Source of the DNA: Bimastos eiseni
Taxonomy: Eukaryota > Annelida > Clitellata > Crassiclitellata > Lumbricidae
Direction: 5' to 3'
NCBI GenBank assembly: GCA_959347315.1
Contig: OY365810.1
Coordinates: forward strand, 1,142,001-1,206,000
Length of the DNA: 64,000 nucleotides
Shown here: one piece after another, positions 43,838 through 56,639 of the stretch
Layout: each line of letters begins with the position of its first letter
Position numbering within the stretch: position 1 is the first letter of the stretch
The notes under the pieces: generated by a model
Database searches by the model: none
Told to the model about the DNA's origin: nothing
Seen by the model: the letters and a program-made list of their open reading frames with translations, nothing else
Program-made: the position numbers and the translations under genes

Positions 43838-45190
43838 ACATAGCGCCACCAGTAGTCAGAGGCGCTCCTGACTCAACACAAAGCTAGACGAAAACAGGAA
43901 AGTCTTAGGCGCTTGCGAAAGGCGGCAGAGGTAAGAGAGACCAGCTGTCCCCGAAGATAAAAAGTGGAGGCTGTTCCAGCTGGTGGGACCCACATAGGCG
44001 AGGCTCCTGGATTGGGCTGCGGCAAAGCACATGAGGGGAGCCTCAAAAATCCGTGAGCAGAGGAACGAAGGGAAACCCGGTGCGGAATATAGGAGACCCT
44101 ATAGTGCATAGGGCCAGAAGGTAGGTGGGGCAAACCCAAGGAGATTGTAACGCATCAGCGCGTGGGTCTTGAAACTATTGCGTTGAGGTGCTTGGAGCCA
44201 GTGGAGGGATTCGCGAATGAAGGAAGAGATGTGGCCATATTTTGGAATTCTACCGATTAATCGGGCATTGAGGATGGACTGGAGCTTAGAGATATTGTGA
44301 GAGGAGCGCTCACTGAAGGCAATGTTCCAAAAGTCTACCCTTGGATAGATCAGGGCGTGCACAAGCTTGGATACAGCAGTACAGCATGCAGTGAAAGTGA
44401 TATACTAATAGAGCGGATCTCGCCCAGGTGATAGAAGCAGGAGCGCGATAGGGCATTCACATGTCCTGATAGGGAAATGGTAGGGCCAAGAAGGAGGCCC
44501 ATATCTCGGACATATAGGGAAAGGAAGATGTCGGAAAAAGCCTGACGGAAGGACGCCAGGTCGATCTTGCCCAGCTGAACTCGGTCACCGAGCCAGATGT
44601 ACTGGGTTTTGCTAAGGTTCAGGCAGAGGCGATTAGAAGAGAGCCAGGAATCCAGAACAGTGGACGCTCCTGCGTGCGTTCAAATATCTGAGAAGCCGAG
44701 GAGGGGAACCCATGCAGATAGGCCTGGGTATCATCAGCTTATTGGTGGAAGGCGAAGAGGGGGAGGAGGCTGCCTCGGGCAGAAGTGTACAGAAAAAGGA
44801 TGGGTCCAGGACCAATCCCCGAGGGAGGCCATAGGGAGGGAACCCAGACAGTGCGGGTTGAACTAAAGACCACAGAGAGTGACCGATCAGAGAGAAACGA
44901 GCGCAGTGAGAGGAGCGCTCCATCAGAGATACCGAAGGAAGTGGAGATGCGATCAAGGAGGATGGAGCGATCGATAGTGTCGAAGGCCGCACTTATATCG
45001 AAGAGCGCGAGGAGAATCACTTTGCCAGAGTCAATAGCTCCAAAAATGTCTGCTAGGAGATGGAACAGCAGGGTTTCCGTGGAGTGAAATTTTCTGAACC
45101 CAGGCTGCACGGGAGGCATGAAAGAATTGGAACCTGAGTAGGCCTAAGTGGTCAGCTGGGAGGTCACACAGCGCTTGAGGAGCTTAAAGA
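43838..45190 (-). pseudogene. Non-LTR retrotransposon (CR1/L2-like) RT ORF, broken
   Basis: The minus strand shows, in order, QPGFRKFHSTETLLFHLLAD, FDISAAFDTIDRSILLDRI, GIGPGPILFLYTSA, then KLQSILNARLIGRIPKYGHI and SRSLAYVGPTSWNSLH. Pieces lie in different frames (45119, 44992, 44362 and 44139 starts), so at least three frameshifts occurred. The 3' end (43838-43870) carries the TAGCGCCACCAG...AGAGGCGCTCC tail shared by other copies. The most complete RT copy in the window. Confidence 0.8.
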
Positions 45191-45765
45191 GGAAAGAAAG
45201 ACCTGCTGTGTGTATGATATTGTGGTACGACATGTGTAGTACCAGTATTGTTATGGTACATAATACATGTATGTGAGTTAAATACTGTCCAACTCCAAAG
45301 TTTGCTTGCATAATTTAGACATAATATCCAAATCATGTAAACAAGAAAACTGAGCTAGTTAAAAAGGTGAGGACCACTGACTACGTAAGAAAATTTATTT
45401 GAATTTGATCTAAAGTGACGTCCTCACACATAATAACAGAACCGTTTGCAGTCTTTTGTAAAGCCTTTTCTAAATATGCTAATCGAAATTTGCGTGATAT
45501 TAGAAATTGCATGTGCTGTTCTAATATTGTTAAAGCGACATTTGGAAAATCAGCTGAGGATGACCAGTATAATTGTATTTTACAGACCAGGGCAAAGAAA
45601 GCAAGATTGAGGGGTCTGCGAGCAGGCGTTAATGGCCAACAAGTTTAAAAGTTGCAGTTAGAGGAAAGATTGTGAAGTAAATCTTCGTTTTTGGCCAATT
45701 TCCTAAATGAAGTGTCTTGTACCTTCACAAAGTGTTAGGGCTAATATGAAGCAACTAACACGTTT
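45191..45765. other. Non-coding stretch with one open frame
   Basis: A plus-strand frame (45415-45648) encodes 77 residues rich in Lys and Cys (CMCCSNIVKATFGKSAEDD) without a recognised domain. Nothing supports it as a gene. Confidence 0.25.
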
Positions 45766-45910
45766 GGTACGGGAGCCGATTGGTTAGAGCGATCAACTCG
45801 TAACGCGTCCGAGGAGTCACTGTGTAGGGATTGCTGTGTAGCAATTTCCTCACACACCATTGCTCTGCATGCGTTACAACTGAAATTGCGCCGTCGTGGC
45901 GTGTGTGAAC
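45766..45910 (+). mobile_element. tRNA-like SINE fragment
   Basis: GGGAGCCGATTGGTTAGAGC resembles the 5' half of a tRNA with an A box. The B box region is degenerate. Probably an old SINE. Confidence 0.35.
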
Positions 45911-46763
45911 TTCCGAAATAATTGTAAGACGGGCGATATCTAATTACAGCTGTATTATATTGTATTGTAACAAATACTGACTGGTTTCATGCGACGGTTC
46001 TCAAATGGACATTTTAATGTCATTGATTCCGTTAATTTCCTAATGTAAGCAGTCTAGATCCAAACATACAGAGTTCAGATGCAATCAGAAGAAAGTTTCA
46101 CCCAAATGTCCGCATACATTAAAGAAGTGTTTTGATCAACAGCGTTGAAGACAGCTAACAGGTCAAAAGAATGATGAGTGAATCTGCCAACTATTGGTAA
46201 ATCAGCAGCGACATCTAGCGAATGGAAATGAACTAGGCCCTACGCAGAACAAGCGTTGGCATAGACCCTCCGAGCAATCGGTGAGTAGGAGACGCCAAAA
46301 ACTGGATGAATGATAGAATTAGGAACAATATTCATCGCACACAGCAGTCACAGTAAATTGCTGTTGATTATATGGGCGTCCAGATAGAGGTCCGGAGTCA
46401 AGTGCCTCCAATTTCAGGTTGAGGGAGATATTTTTTGAGTCTTAGGGGGACTATCTTGCCTTCCTGACACCTGGTAAAAACTAGTTTGCCTCCATCACTC
46501 TGGGTAGATTGACGCCCCTGCCGTACCCAACCTTTTGACTAGGGGTAGCCGTAATTTCATTTCTTACCCAGAAGAAACTATACCCATTGTTACCTTCTCG
46601 GAGTGAGACTTTCATTTGAATTGTCAAGAGTTGAAAGAATAACTGCGTCGTCAGACTCCTCGTCATTATTGTCGATATTACTACTACTTCACCTACTTCC
46701 CCTATTATTATTTTTTTCCCGAGGTACTTATGATCCCTCGGGATTACAAAACTTAGGGGCATT

Positions 46764-46858
<95 letters not shown>

Positions 46859-46882
46859 CAATATTATTATTATTATTATTAA
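46764..46882. repeat. (AAT)n next to (ATT)n, hairpin-forming
   Basis: About 14 AAT units are followed directly by about 24 ATT units, making a long near-perfect inverted repeat. Flanking sequence (46970-47080) is also ATT-rich. Confidence 0.92.
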
Positions 46883-47779
46883 TCATAGTAATGTCGAATC
46901 TTGCCGAGGGATAAGTCGTTCCAGAAAACCATCTCTGTCTCTCTCCGGAGATTATAAAAAAATTAATATTGATCGTCATCATTATTGTTATTATCTCATC
47001 GTTATTATTGTTGCAATTTTTTATTATTTTAACTACTATTGTTATCATTATAGTTATTATCATAAGTATTATATAAACTGTTATGATACGAAGTATGGTA
47101 ATCCCACTTTCCAATTCAATTCCCCTCAAATGAACAATTATTAATCTGGCAACAAATTAACTAAGCAGGACTAACTCTGACATTCATCTCCGCGAAGTCC
47201 TTCAAAGTCGAGACAACAATTTGGCTCATAGACGTTCTTTAAAAATGATAATTTTTCTGCGACAGATTTTAAGAGGGTTGTGTTAAATCTCCATTAGACA
47301 CAATAGACAGGCAGTTATATAATTTTACACATCGATAATAGTGGATGGAGTTGAAAGATTATATTTCCCCATCGCATGTCTTTTTTGCTCGATCCTGATT
47401 ATAGCCTGCATGTTAAGACTAGGAATCCAGTGTTGGCGCAACCTGTGCTGATTACTTTCTTTTGGAGGCGTTTATTTAATCAGATGTTCGGTAAACCACA
47501 GAGGACGACGTTCTATTGTTTAGATAGCGTCCACGTCGTTGTCTCTATTTTCCCATCTCAGCTGCTGTCCACTTGGGTCAGATGGACGTCCGTCGGTGAT
47601 ATGATCACCGTCGCATTGAGTGCTGTAAGAACAAAAACAGGCATAATTGTAATTCCACCAGTTAAGGTTGAATCTAAATCCATGGACTAGATAATTTTTA
47701 TGGCATTTCGGTATAGCACCTTCAATCATAATACAACATTGGGATTAGCGACACTCTGGACTGAAAGTGACCATGCTAC

Positions 47780-48620
47780 ACAGGAAACACGTTGACTATA
47801 TTGGGAATGGAATTCCGCCAGTGTTCGCCTTCTGACAGTGCCAGTCCCAAGCCTGGATAAGGGATGAGGGCGACGCCAATGATCCCTGTGATCAATACAG
47901 TGTCGTTAAACTGCAACTACAACAACTATATTGAATAGTGAGATTAAAATTTACATTTACTTTTGACTTCGCCACTCTTTGCACTCTGGTAGTGTCAGTT
48001 CCAAGCCTGACTAAAGAAGGAGGGCGACGAAATGTCCTTTCGCTAAATCTTACCCCATCCATTGTCATTTGTGTCTTGGTTATATCTGACCACGCATGCG
48101 CTGTGCCTATTCCCCAGCAACCGCACAGATGCATCATCGGCATGATCGTGGAGCCCACCAACAACACGCCCCTATGGTCCAACAGGTGAGCACGTGTGCG
48201 TGGGCGACCTATCGTTTCCCCTATCATCCTACGACGCCCACGGCCCAACGAACGACCAGCACGCGACCACCAATTCCAGACGATCTCCGTTTGCTGTCTA
48301 GTCACCAGGCGGCTACGGGTAGTTTTTTGTCTGCACCTAGGCAGAGGTGTATGCTGACTCACAAAAGACGGCGGTTTCTAGGGGCTGAACTTAGCGGGTT
48401 CGTCTGCCTCGATGAATCTATGGGCGGGCGTCGTCTTTGGGACGGCGTCAAAATGCCAGCGTCGGCGCACACCTCTCGCCCACACGCCGCGATCCGTGTT
48501 TTTGACACGGGCGGATCACGTGGTCGTGTGTGCGGTCTGTTGGAAGTGTTGCGCAAGGGATGATCGTTGATGCGAGCGATTAGGAGATAATCGAGCCATG
48601 AATTGAAATGATTGAGTGAT
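47780..48620. other. GC-rich island of repeat origin
   Basis: GC content is visibly higher than around it. Two related motifs occur: AGTGCCAGTCCCAAGCCTGG (47840) and GTGTCAGTTCCAAGCCTGAC (47992), each followed by GGGCGACG. These look like 5' leader debris of a retrotransposon. Open frames on both strands are Arg-rich and of no recognised family. Confidence 0.35.
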
Positions 48621-48849
48621 AATAGGTGACAAGCCAACGTTGGCCAGCGGACGCTACTTTCTAATAGATGCCCGTATATACAGAAAACGAAAGCGTCGAC
48701 ATTAACCAAATAGAAAATCATGTTTTATACGTGGAAATTAATTTCTATCTAGGCTCAATAATTGCGGTCAGCTTTGCGGCAATTTTTGACAATTACTTCA
48801 ATGAAATTTGCAAGTTGCTTGATAATTATCTCCGTGAAGATACGGGACA

Positions 48850-49038
48850 ACGATTGATTCGGCTCTTGTCGCTATCGTAGTTGTGATCGTTACCTGTACA
48901 TTTCTAAATCGCCACTCGAAAGCCAAGCGAAGGGCACCAGCTTGTACAGGAGTGCCTATTTTCCAAGCGTCCAATTATAATCAGCGGTCACGCGATAGAA
49001 CGCGAAAGGAAAACTCGATGCAATTGACCTGCCAATAA
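48850..49038 (+). pseudogene. Possible receptor TM/tail exon (NRHSK type), copy 2
   Basis: One frame reads DSALVAIVVVIVTCTFLNRH, SKAKRRAPACTG and on to MQLTCQ then TAA at about 49036: a hydrophobic helix followed by a basic tail of about 45 residues. The DNA around AAATCGCCACTCGAAAGCC matches 21118-21160. No convincing acceptor or upstream Ig exon was found. It may be the terminal exon of an unseen or lost receptor. Confidence 0.35.
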
Positions 49039-50600
49039 ACTAATTTTGTAACTAAGTTTTTTGTATATATAATTATTATATGCATATTAAAATTACTATA
49101 CAACGTATTGGAATTGGATAATAACACTATTTACTACGTTATAACTATCCAAAAATCTACAAATGTACTGTACATCAGATGTTCATAATCCATAGTCCAT
49201 TGCGTAGGAGGCGGATAATGACAATTACATAATAATCTATCTGAAATGTTTGATGATAGACACAACTCACACATTAATCAGCTAAACGACGCAACATATT
49301 ACCTCGTCATCCAAGATATAATTATATGCAAGTAGACATTATATAGACTGCCAAGCATTATCCAAGTACACATAGTCCTCATTAAATTATTATGTCCCTG
49401 ATTTCATTGCTCTGCAGGACTATAGCTCCTCAACGTAGGCCTACTATTTCGCTCTTCTATATATAACTTCCAGGTTTTAAACTTAATTAAGAAAATGCTG
49501 CTTAGGCAACAGGGTCCTTCAACAGTCAAATATACTTCGAGGCCTATAATAGAAGACGACTGATATATCGTGAGAGGAGCGAAGGAAAAAAGAGTTCCAT
49601 TGTAGGCTTATAGCCAGAAAAGTCATGAATTTGAAGTGCTATAGAAGCGGTTATTTGAATCTCTGATATCTTGGCTGGCAGGCAAATAACACAAGCATAT
49701 TATAGATTATCGAAACATATCACAGAGTCATTTACTAACATGTAGTAGTAAAACTCGATATAGAAATTGAAGAAATCAGGAAGATGCTAAGGCTGTAGTT
49801 TTGTGAATAAGATAGGTATATCTGAGGCCTACATGTATATTCCTCGAAATTAACACTAGTATTGTTCACTCATTCATTTATTTCGAGAATTTATAAAGCG
49901 CTTTTTCCATCGAAACTACTCAGAGGTGTTCCCAGTCCAGTCACGGATAGACACAATTGCGGCTTGATTTGTGGCAAATTCTAGTGAATTAGAATTTTAA
50001 ATCGTCATAGGTAAATGTAACGAATAATTGCATTATTAATAATTGACAAAATATTTTATTTTTAATTAAAATGTCTACAACAAGATGTAATCCGTATACA
50101 CCGAATAGATTTGCAACTTATCCGTTGCGTCATTGTTGAAATTGAATGGTGGAGATGTTGTGTGAAAAAGTAAAGAATCCCTCTGATCTCCCTCTAAATG
50201 GTCTTGCTTATAACTAGGCCTAAATAGAGAAATGTGTAAACATTCACATACTGTATATTATTATACGCCCCTATAGCTTCCCTTTCCGTGAAAGTTGCTT
50301 TGGCCTGTTACACATGATGACTTATTGCATGCATCATTTGTAGAAGTTTCGATCAGACGGACGACGGTTGATGGCGAACAGAGGACAGTAACAAGCAAGG
50401 CAGAACTACATACGCGCAATTACAAACAATTAGACGACAGCGAACTATTATATGGATAAAATCCTACGCATCGCCTACATATATCACGCTTCTGAAATCC
50501 TATCTGTATACACATATATAGACATGATTTCTATATATATATATACATATTTATATATATATAACATACATGATTTCTGTGTTGTTAAATTGCTGGGATT
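49039..50600. other. AT-rich gene-free stretch
   Basis: Contains a retrotransposon 3'-tail piece at about 49885-49935 (TAAAGCGCTTTTTCC...CTCAGAGGTGTTCCC) and TA-rich runs at 50530-50562. No exon is seen. Confidence 0.4.
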
Positions 50601-50611
50601 TCCTTTTGGGG

Positions 50612-50705
50612 CAGCAGCTACAGAGTGGGTCAGTGGCACTACATCGACATACATTACGAATCACTTGATCTCAGACAATGTTGGTTTCGATTCGTGAGGC
50701 AAAAG
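50612..50705 (+). mobile_element. tRNA-like SINE fragment
   Basis: A-box-like AGTGGGTCAGTGGCA and B-box-like GGTTTCGATTCGTG lie about 55 nt apart. A tRNA cloverleaf was not reconstructed, so it is called a SINE head. Confidence 0.4.
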
Positions 50706-51480
50706 GAGTTGCTGTGTAAAGAACACTGAGATAGGATGTTGTGCGTGGGATTCCGGTGTAGGACTATTTATGCCTGAATTATAATTGATTTCTTGAGAAT
50801 TCTTTGAGCCTGGCCCAAATTTTTGTCAGAATTTATTTATGGTTTGACAAGTTTACGATTATACAAGTAGCACTGTCCAGGATATATAACTAATTGTTTC
50901 GATTCAAGGCTCATTAGTATTACGCGTTTGATGATGCGAATATCTATAGGGCTTAGTGAAATTACTGTACCCTATACATGTATAATGTATACATGTATAA
51001 TGTGATTTATTTCGGCCCATTGTACAGAGATGGTTAATAATATTAAAACTTCTGTAAATACTGTCGTTATACTTTTCAATGAAAACTGAAATCACTGATT
51101 ATATTGCATAATATAATGATTATCAAAAAAACATGTTGTATATACCATGTTTTTACCAATCGTTACATTACAAGCATAAAAATCGTATTGTATAGATGTA
51201 TGGCGTGATAATTTCATGCTACATGGTGAAGTATGTAAAGTAAACGAAGAGCTTTGAAACTGACATGGTCATCAATAAAACATTAAGCTCTTCCCGATCT
51301 ACGCAACCTGATCCAGAGACTCTTAACATCCATCTGTCAGCTGTCTACGGGAATCTGTTGGTAACCTCCATGCTTTGTGTCGACCAACCACTGTTGACTC
51401 CTTTCAGCTTACTTGGCATAGATTTACAAAATTATTTATTAAATTGGATCGTAATGACATTTACAGTCATATATAGGGCA

Positions 51481-51481
<1 letters not shown>

Positions 51482-51562
<81 letters not shown>
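51482..51562. repeat. (AG)n microsatellite
   Basis: About 40 uninterrupted AG units leading into the TATG array. Confidence 0.95.
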
Positions 51563-51567
<5 letters not shown>

Positions 51568-51589
51568 CAGAGAGGAGGAAGAGAGAGAT

Positions 51590-52062
51590 GGGTATGTATG
51601 TATGTATGTATGTATGTATGTATGTATGTATGTATATATGCATGCATGCATGCATGTATGTATGTATGTATGTATGTATGTATGTATGTATGTATGTATG
51701 TATGTATGTATGTATGTATGTATGTATGTATGTATGTATGTATGTATGTATGTATGTATGTATGTATGTATGTATGTATGTATGTATGTATGTATGTATG
51801 TATGTATGTATGTATGTATGTATGTATGTATGTATGTATGTATGTATGTATGTATGTATGTATGTATGTATGTATGTATGTATGTATGTATGTATGTATG
51901 TATGTATGCATGCATGCATGTATGTATGTATGTATGTATGTATGTATGCATGCATGTATGTATGTATGTATGTATGTATGTATGTATGTATGTATGTATG
52001 TATGTATGTATGTATGTATGTATGTATGTATGTATGTATGTATGCATGTATGTATGTACGTA
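51590..52062. repeat. (GTAT)n microsatellite, about 470 bp
   Basis: A very long GTAT array with a few GCAT interruptions (51640-51655, 51907-51918, 51947-51954). Tetranucleotide periodicity keeps frames open on both strands; the Met-Tyr-Val-Cys and His-Thr-Tyr-Ile strings are artefacts. Confidence 0.97.
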
Positions 52063-52211
52063 TAAGCATGATAGACATGCATACTTATGTCACGAGTCAG
52101 TTTCTTGTTGAAGTTGTGACCACATAATAAGACGACGTCTATTATTAAAGGCGTCGTCTTTTCATATAATATCATCATTTCCTCATAACACGTCTTCCGC
52201 AACAATCCATC

Positions 52212-52439
52212 TATCTGTCTCTCTCTCTCCCTCCCCTCTCTCGCTGTCTCTGTCTGCTCTCTGTCTGTCTCTCTCCCTGTCTCTGTCTCTTTCTGTCTGT
52301 CTCTCCATCTATAACTCTCCCTCTCTCTCTGTCTGTCTCTCTGTCTGTCTCTCTCTCTGTCTCTGTCTCTGTCTCTCTGTCTCTGTCTCTGTCTCTCTGT
52401 CTCTGTCTCTGTCTCTCTGTCTCTCTCTCTGTCTCTGTC

Positions 52440-52472
<33 letters not shown>

Positions 52473-52592
52473 ATTTCTCTCTGTCTCTGTCTCTCTCTCT
52501 CTCTCTATCTCTCTCTGTCTCTCTCTGTCTCTGTCTCTCTCTCTCTCTCTATCTCTCTGTCTCTCTCTCTCTCTGTCTCTCTCTCTCTCTTT
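52212..52592. repeat. CT/CTGT-rich microsatellite, about 380 bp
   Basis: Imperfect CTCTGT and CTCT units. The Arg/Glu-rich minus-strand frame is spurious. Confidence 0.95.
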
Positions 52593-53019
52593 CCGCAGGC
52601 AATCCATGACAATGTGTTTTTGTCACCAAATTCAATTGTGCTGGTAAGCTGTTCATTGTCCCATAAAAAAGTTATGTCAATAATTGAATTTGTTTTGAGA
52701 ATGTTATCCCGACAGAGCGAAGTTATTTACAAAGAAATTTTTGAAGTTTATTCGCGCAGAAATAGCTTCCTGTTACGAATTAAGGAACTCTAAACAAGTC
52801 ACTAATCATAAATCATTTTGGAATTTTATGAATTCAACTATATATATATATAGATATATATATATGTATGTGTTTATGCACATATATATGCATAATAGTA
52901 CATGTTTGCATATGGGGCCTATTTGTGTGAACACACGAAGACAAGCTTAATATACTTATATAATGGTTAGCGTGGTATAATATGTAAAGTTTCATAGATG
53001 TATATTTTTATAACTTTGG

Positions 53020-53390
53020 AGGAGTTAGAAGGCGCCCCTTCAAGAAACCTACCCAAGGGTGCTCCCGAGCAAACCGCGGCTAAATAGTACAGTCTTAAGA
53101 TTGGCATAGAACTCGGTGGAGTGTTCCTTGGGTAACTAGGCAAAGGGCGACAAGGAACCAATTCCAGGTTGCGGGTCAACAATCGAGAGCAAGGGAGAAG
53201 AAGCTCAACTTGTAAAGTAGAACGAAGGGAGCCTCAACGCTTGACACCTAATGTAAAACAGCATAGTTCCAGCAGGTATATCCGGGAGCTGATCCCTCAA
53301 TGCAGCGATATACCAATGAAGAGACCCAGTATGAGATCCATGCACTCAGAGAAGGGAAGCCACCAATGAAGGACTTCCCGCAATAAAACA
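53020..53390 (-). pseudogene. Retrotransposon 3'-end fragment
   Basis: Minus-strand sequence ends with AGGCGCCCCTTCAAG-type tail DNA (53030) preceded by a short open frame with no intact RT motif. It is placed with the CR1/L2-like remnants on the tail only. Confidence 0.35.
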
Positions 53391-53611
53391 TACATAATTA
53401 TTGATCTCTCATGTTCGGTCCTTCGCCAATCAACGCTGTTCTTCCAAAGAATCGATGACGTTTGAATAGTTTAGTTATATGACGCGGTATGACAGCACGG
53501 ATCATTGGCATCGCCCTCTTCTTTATCAATACTTGGGATTGACACTTTCAAGCTGCAGCCCTTTTATGTATACGGACCGTGCATCCACGCTCATGTTACA
53601 CTAACATCCGA

Positions 53612-53620
53612 ACTAATATT

Positions 53621-53678
<58 letters not shown>

Positions 53679-53700
53679 TAACAGTAATAATAATAATAAC
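53612..53700. repeat. (AAT)n microsatellite
   Basis: About 20 AAT units with a few interruptions at the right. Confidence 0.93.
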
Positions 53701-53954
53701 AATAACTGGGTTTAGGTGGTTCAGTAGACTAAGGCCTGTGTGAGAACCACCCATATAATAGGCCTATACATCTCACTAGCCCAAAGTCCATAGCTGGGCC
53801 TTGAAGCTGTTAATTGTCTGCAAGAATAATATTCTTGTCCCTGCTGACTATCGTTCTTCTTATTTGTCGCAAAACTTTATTTGCTTTGCTTGCTGCTTCA
53901 TTTTCTCAATGGTTTGTTGCTTTTATGAATGATGACTCACAGGTCTTTTTCCTT

Positions 53955-54665
53955 AATTCACCGTTACTCTTAACTTACTGACGCCCAAAACGCCTAATAC
54001 TGATCCCTGAGGCACTCCACTATTGACATCCATCCAGCTTGGAAACATGCCATTAATCCTTACTCTTTGTCGTTTATCCTCCAGCCAGTTAGTAATCCAA
54101 AGTAGCAGTTCACCCTGTATTCCACATCCCTGCAGTTTCTTTTCCTGTCTTTTATGAGGTACCTTATCGAAAGCTATAGCAAAGTTCAACTATACCAAGT
54201 CCACAGATTTTTACTGTCCATATTATTGTACACCTCCTCGAAGATATCCAATAGGTGTGTCATGCAGACAGGATCTTCCTTTCATAAAATCATGTTGGCT
54301 GCTATTAATTATTCCGTTTTCCTTAAGATGTTCAACTATCCTTCCTTTGACTCTTTTCCCATCACCTTGTATATGATACATGTTTAACTTCATGACCGCT
54401 CTGTAGTTGTTAGTTTAATTCCTGTTGCTCTTTTTTAAATAATTGCGCGATTATTGCATCTTTCCTGTCCCTTGGAATTTCCCATGCATGTGTTTATGGA
54501 TTCATTGCTTTAAAAATCTTGGGTTTATATCGCCTATTCCTGGAGTTTTATCTTCTTTGAGTATTGTCGACTTTTGTACCAGCATCTGCTCCGTGATAAA
54601 TACCTCTGTCAACGCATGTTCATCCCGTCCTTTGAATAGTTCCCTGGTCATATATAGCTGAAAAC
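53955..54665 (-). pseudogene. Reverse transcriptase fragment
   Basis: The minus strand reads HLKENGIINSSQHDFMKGRS, then MTHLLDIFEEVYNNMDSKN, then AFDKVPHKRQEKKLQGCGIQ, GELLLWITNWLEDKRQRVRI and SGVPQGSVLG. This is a non-LTR RT of a different lineage from the copies at 43.8 kb. A frame break lies near 54190, and the ORF is lost after VLG. Confidence 0.75.
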
Positions 54666-55369
54666 ACATACATTACATGGAACTGTAAACAATTATTAGT
54701 CGTTGTTTACCAGTCTTGAAACACATCTGTTATTAGTTGATCCCGTGTTTAAGGCTATGTCATCACGTGCGTTCGTTTGTTGGGCTGACGACTGAGGACC
54801 TAGAACAGATCTGACGTCTATAAATGGCATAAAGACATCCGCCTATACTCGTATCACATGCACACAACACACACACACACATACCGTTGCAGGTCATGCA
54901 AATTATTCTTTGATTTACCTAGCGCCATTGTGCATTTGTTAAATGCGCTCATATAATTTTGTTTTACTATTTCGTGTGTTAGATTAATTTGGAGCTCAGG
55001 TCACGTGAACCTGTGGCTATATGGGACTATTTATACTCTATAGCTGTATAGTACTGCATAGTCTAATCAGCGTGTTCGAATTCACAAACGTTGGATTAGA
55101 GTTCCAGCGATTGACAAATTCCACCAGAAGTAGTTGGTAGTAGTTGATTATTCCCAGTTTATACGATTTATATGGCGACACTTTGCAGTAACGTAACAGC
55201 GTCATTGTAATTATCAGATGATAATGCTTTATGCTTTAATAGGCCTATGTGGAGAAGCTATTGATCATAAGGTTGCAATAGTGTCAGTTGCAATGAAAAA
55301 TTTACCTGCATCAAGATTGCGACTTGCCCGTATGCAGTATACATGTAGAAGTATACCTTAGTTCATTCA

Positions 55370-55620
55370 TTTTAACATTTATATAGCACCCGTCAAAGAC
55401 AAGAAGTCTGCTCGGAACCTATAGCTACAGCGATAAAGTCAGTCCTAGGCAAGTTGTTAAACAAAGGCGCATTACTCCTTGGCAACAATCGCATCTCTAA
55501 GGAGTGTGCTACAGGTGGGAGGGACAACAACTGAGAAGGAATGGCGATGCTTGGTCTGTAGGTGGCTGCGCGGGGCTCAGTAGCCATTGGCAGGAAGAAC
55601 GTTGAGCTCAACGTTTATGC
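55370..55620 (-). pseudogene. Retrotransposon 3'-end fragment
   Basis: The tail TTTATATAGCACCCGTC... is preceded on the minus strand by a short frame with no intact RT motif. Another tail-only piece lies at 57146-57175 (TTTATATGGCGCCTCTC). Confidence 0.4.
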
Positions 55621-56639
55621 GCCTGTGAGATGCAGGCTATTGCTGCAAACAATGCACACTAATTGAATTCACTCAGTTCATGATTGCTTCGTAATTAGTA
55701 GGGTAACAATTATAATCAATTTAGTATAAACACCATATAGCGTTGTAACCTTTTCAATATGATGTTTTTGATAATGTTCAAATTAGGATTGTTTGCCGTT
55801 AAAACAATGCATCCGCTCTTAACAGATATAACAATAATGATATTGACTCCGGGCCTAGAAAGTATAATCCAGGCAATTGTAAGAACAACAGCTGCTTATT
55901 GTACCAAAGCAAAATTGATTCGTAATTTAATTGTAAGCAAAATGCTCTTCATATGCGGAGAATTTATGGGCTCACTAAGAGTCCAATAGGATTTAGGATA
56001 AGTTAAGACTTCTGTTATACCAGGAAATATAATAATTACTGACTCAATCGGTCCAGTAGCAATCACACCACAACCAGGATTATCAGATAGATATACCGTA
56101 TAATCGACGTTCATGCAAAACACGTGTAACCCTATTCATTTAAACACACCAACTAAGTAATCTAAAACAGAGAATTGGTTACTCGTCAAATATCCGTGTG
56201 TGCGTTTTACTACTAAACATAGACTTCGCCCAAATCTATACATTGCTTGTGTTTAAAATATGATGTTCTAAGTCTCCTTGCAACGGCGTGTTTTTTATTT
56301 TCCTGACATAGTTATTCGTCACTATCATAACTAACAGTTGATAAATCAGCTTATTGTGTCAAAAAAATGTGAAAATATTATGCTCCCGATTATCGCCCAA
56401 AAAGTGGTGACGCTACGTTACATAGGGAGTTTCCAGTCCAGTGCATATTCATCGTTGCCTACAAACAAGAAAACTTATTATACCCAGACGTATACGTATA
56501 GTTAGTTAATCAAAGACCTGTTTGGTGCTATATCGCTATTGCTTCCGTTAACTTTCAATTATTGAAATCTCTGATTAATTGCTCAAATGCACCGTTGCTT
56601 CAATCCGCTGTATACGATAAACTGAAACTAACCGTGACC

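Noticed and set aside
47892..48563. Arg-rich ORFs on both strands of the GC-rich island
   Set aside because: Overlapping frames on opposite strands with no domain, next to retrotransposon-like leader motifs; probably GC-driven chance frames.
51265..52607. Long ORFs on both strands (up to 391 codons) over the microsatellite island
   Set aside because: They are translations of GTAT, AG and CTGT arrays, low complexity, with no splice signals or domains.
55759..55989. 76-codon hydrophobic ORF
   Set aside because: No splice context and no family resemblance; expected by chance in AT-rich DNA.
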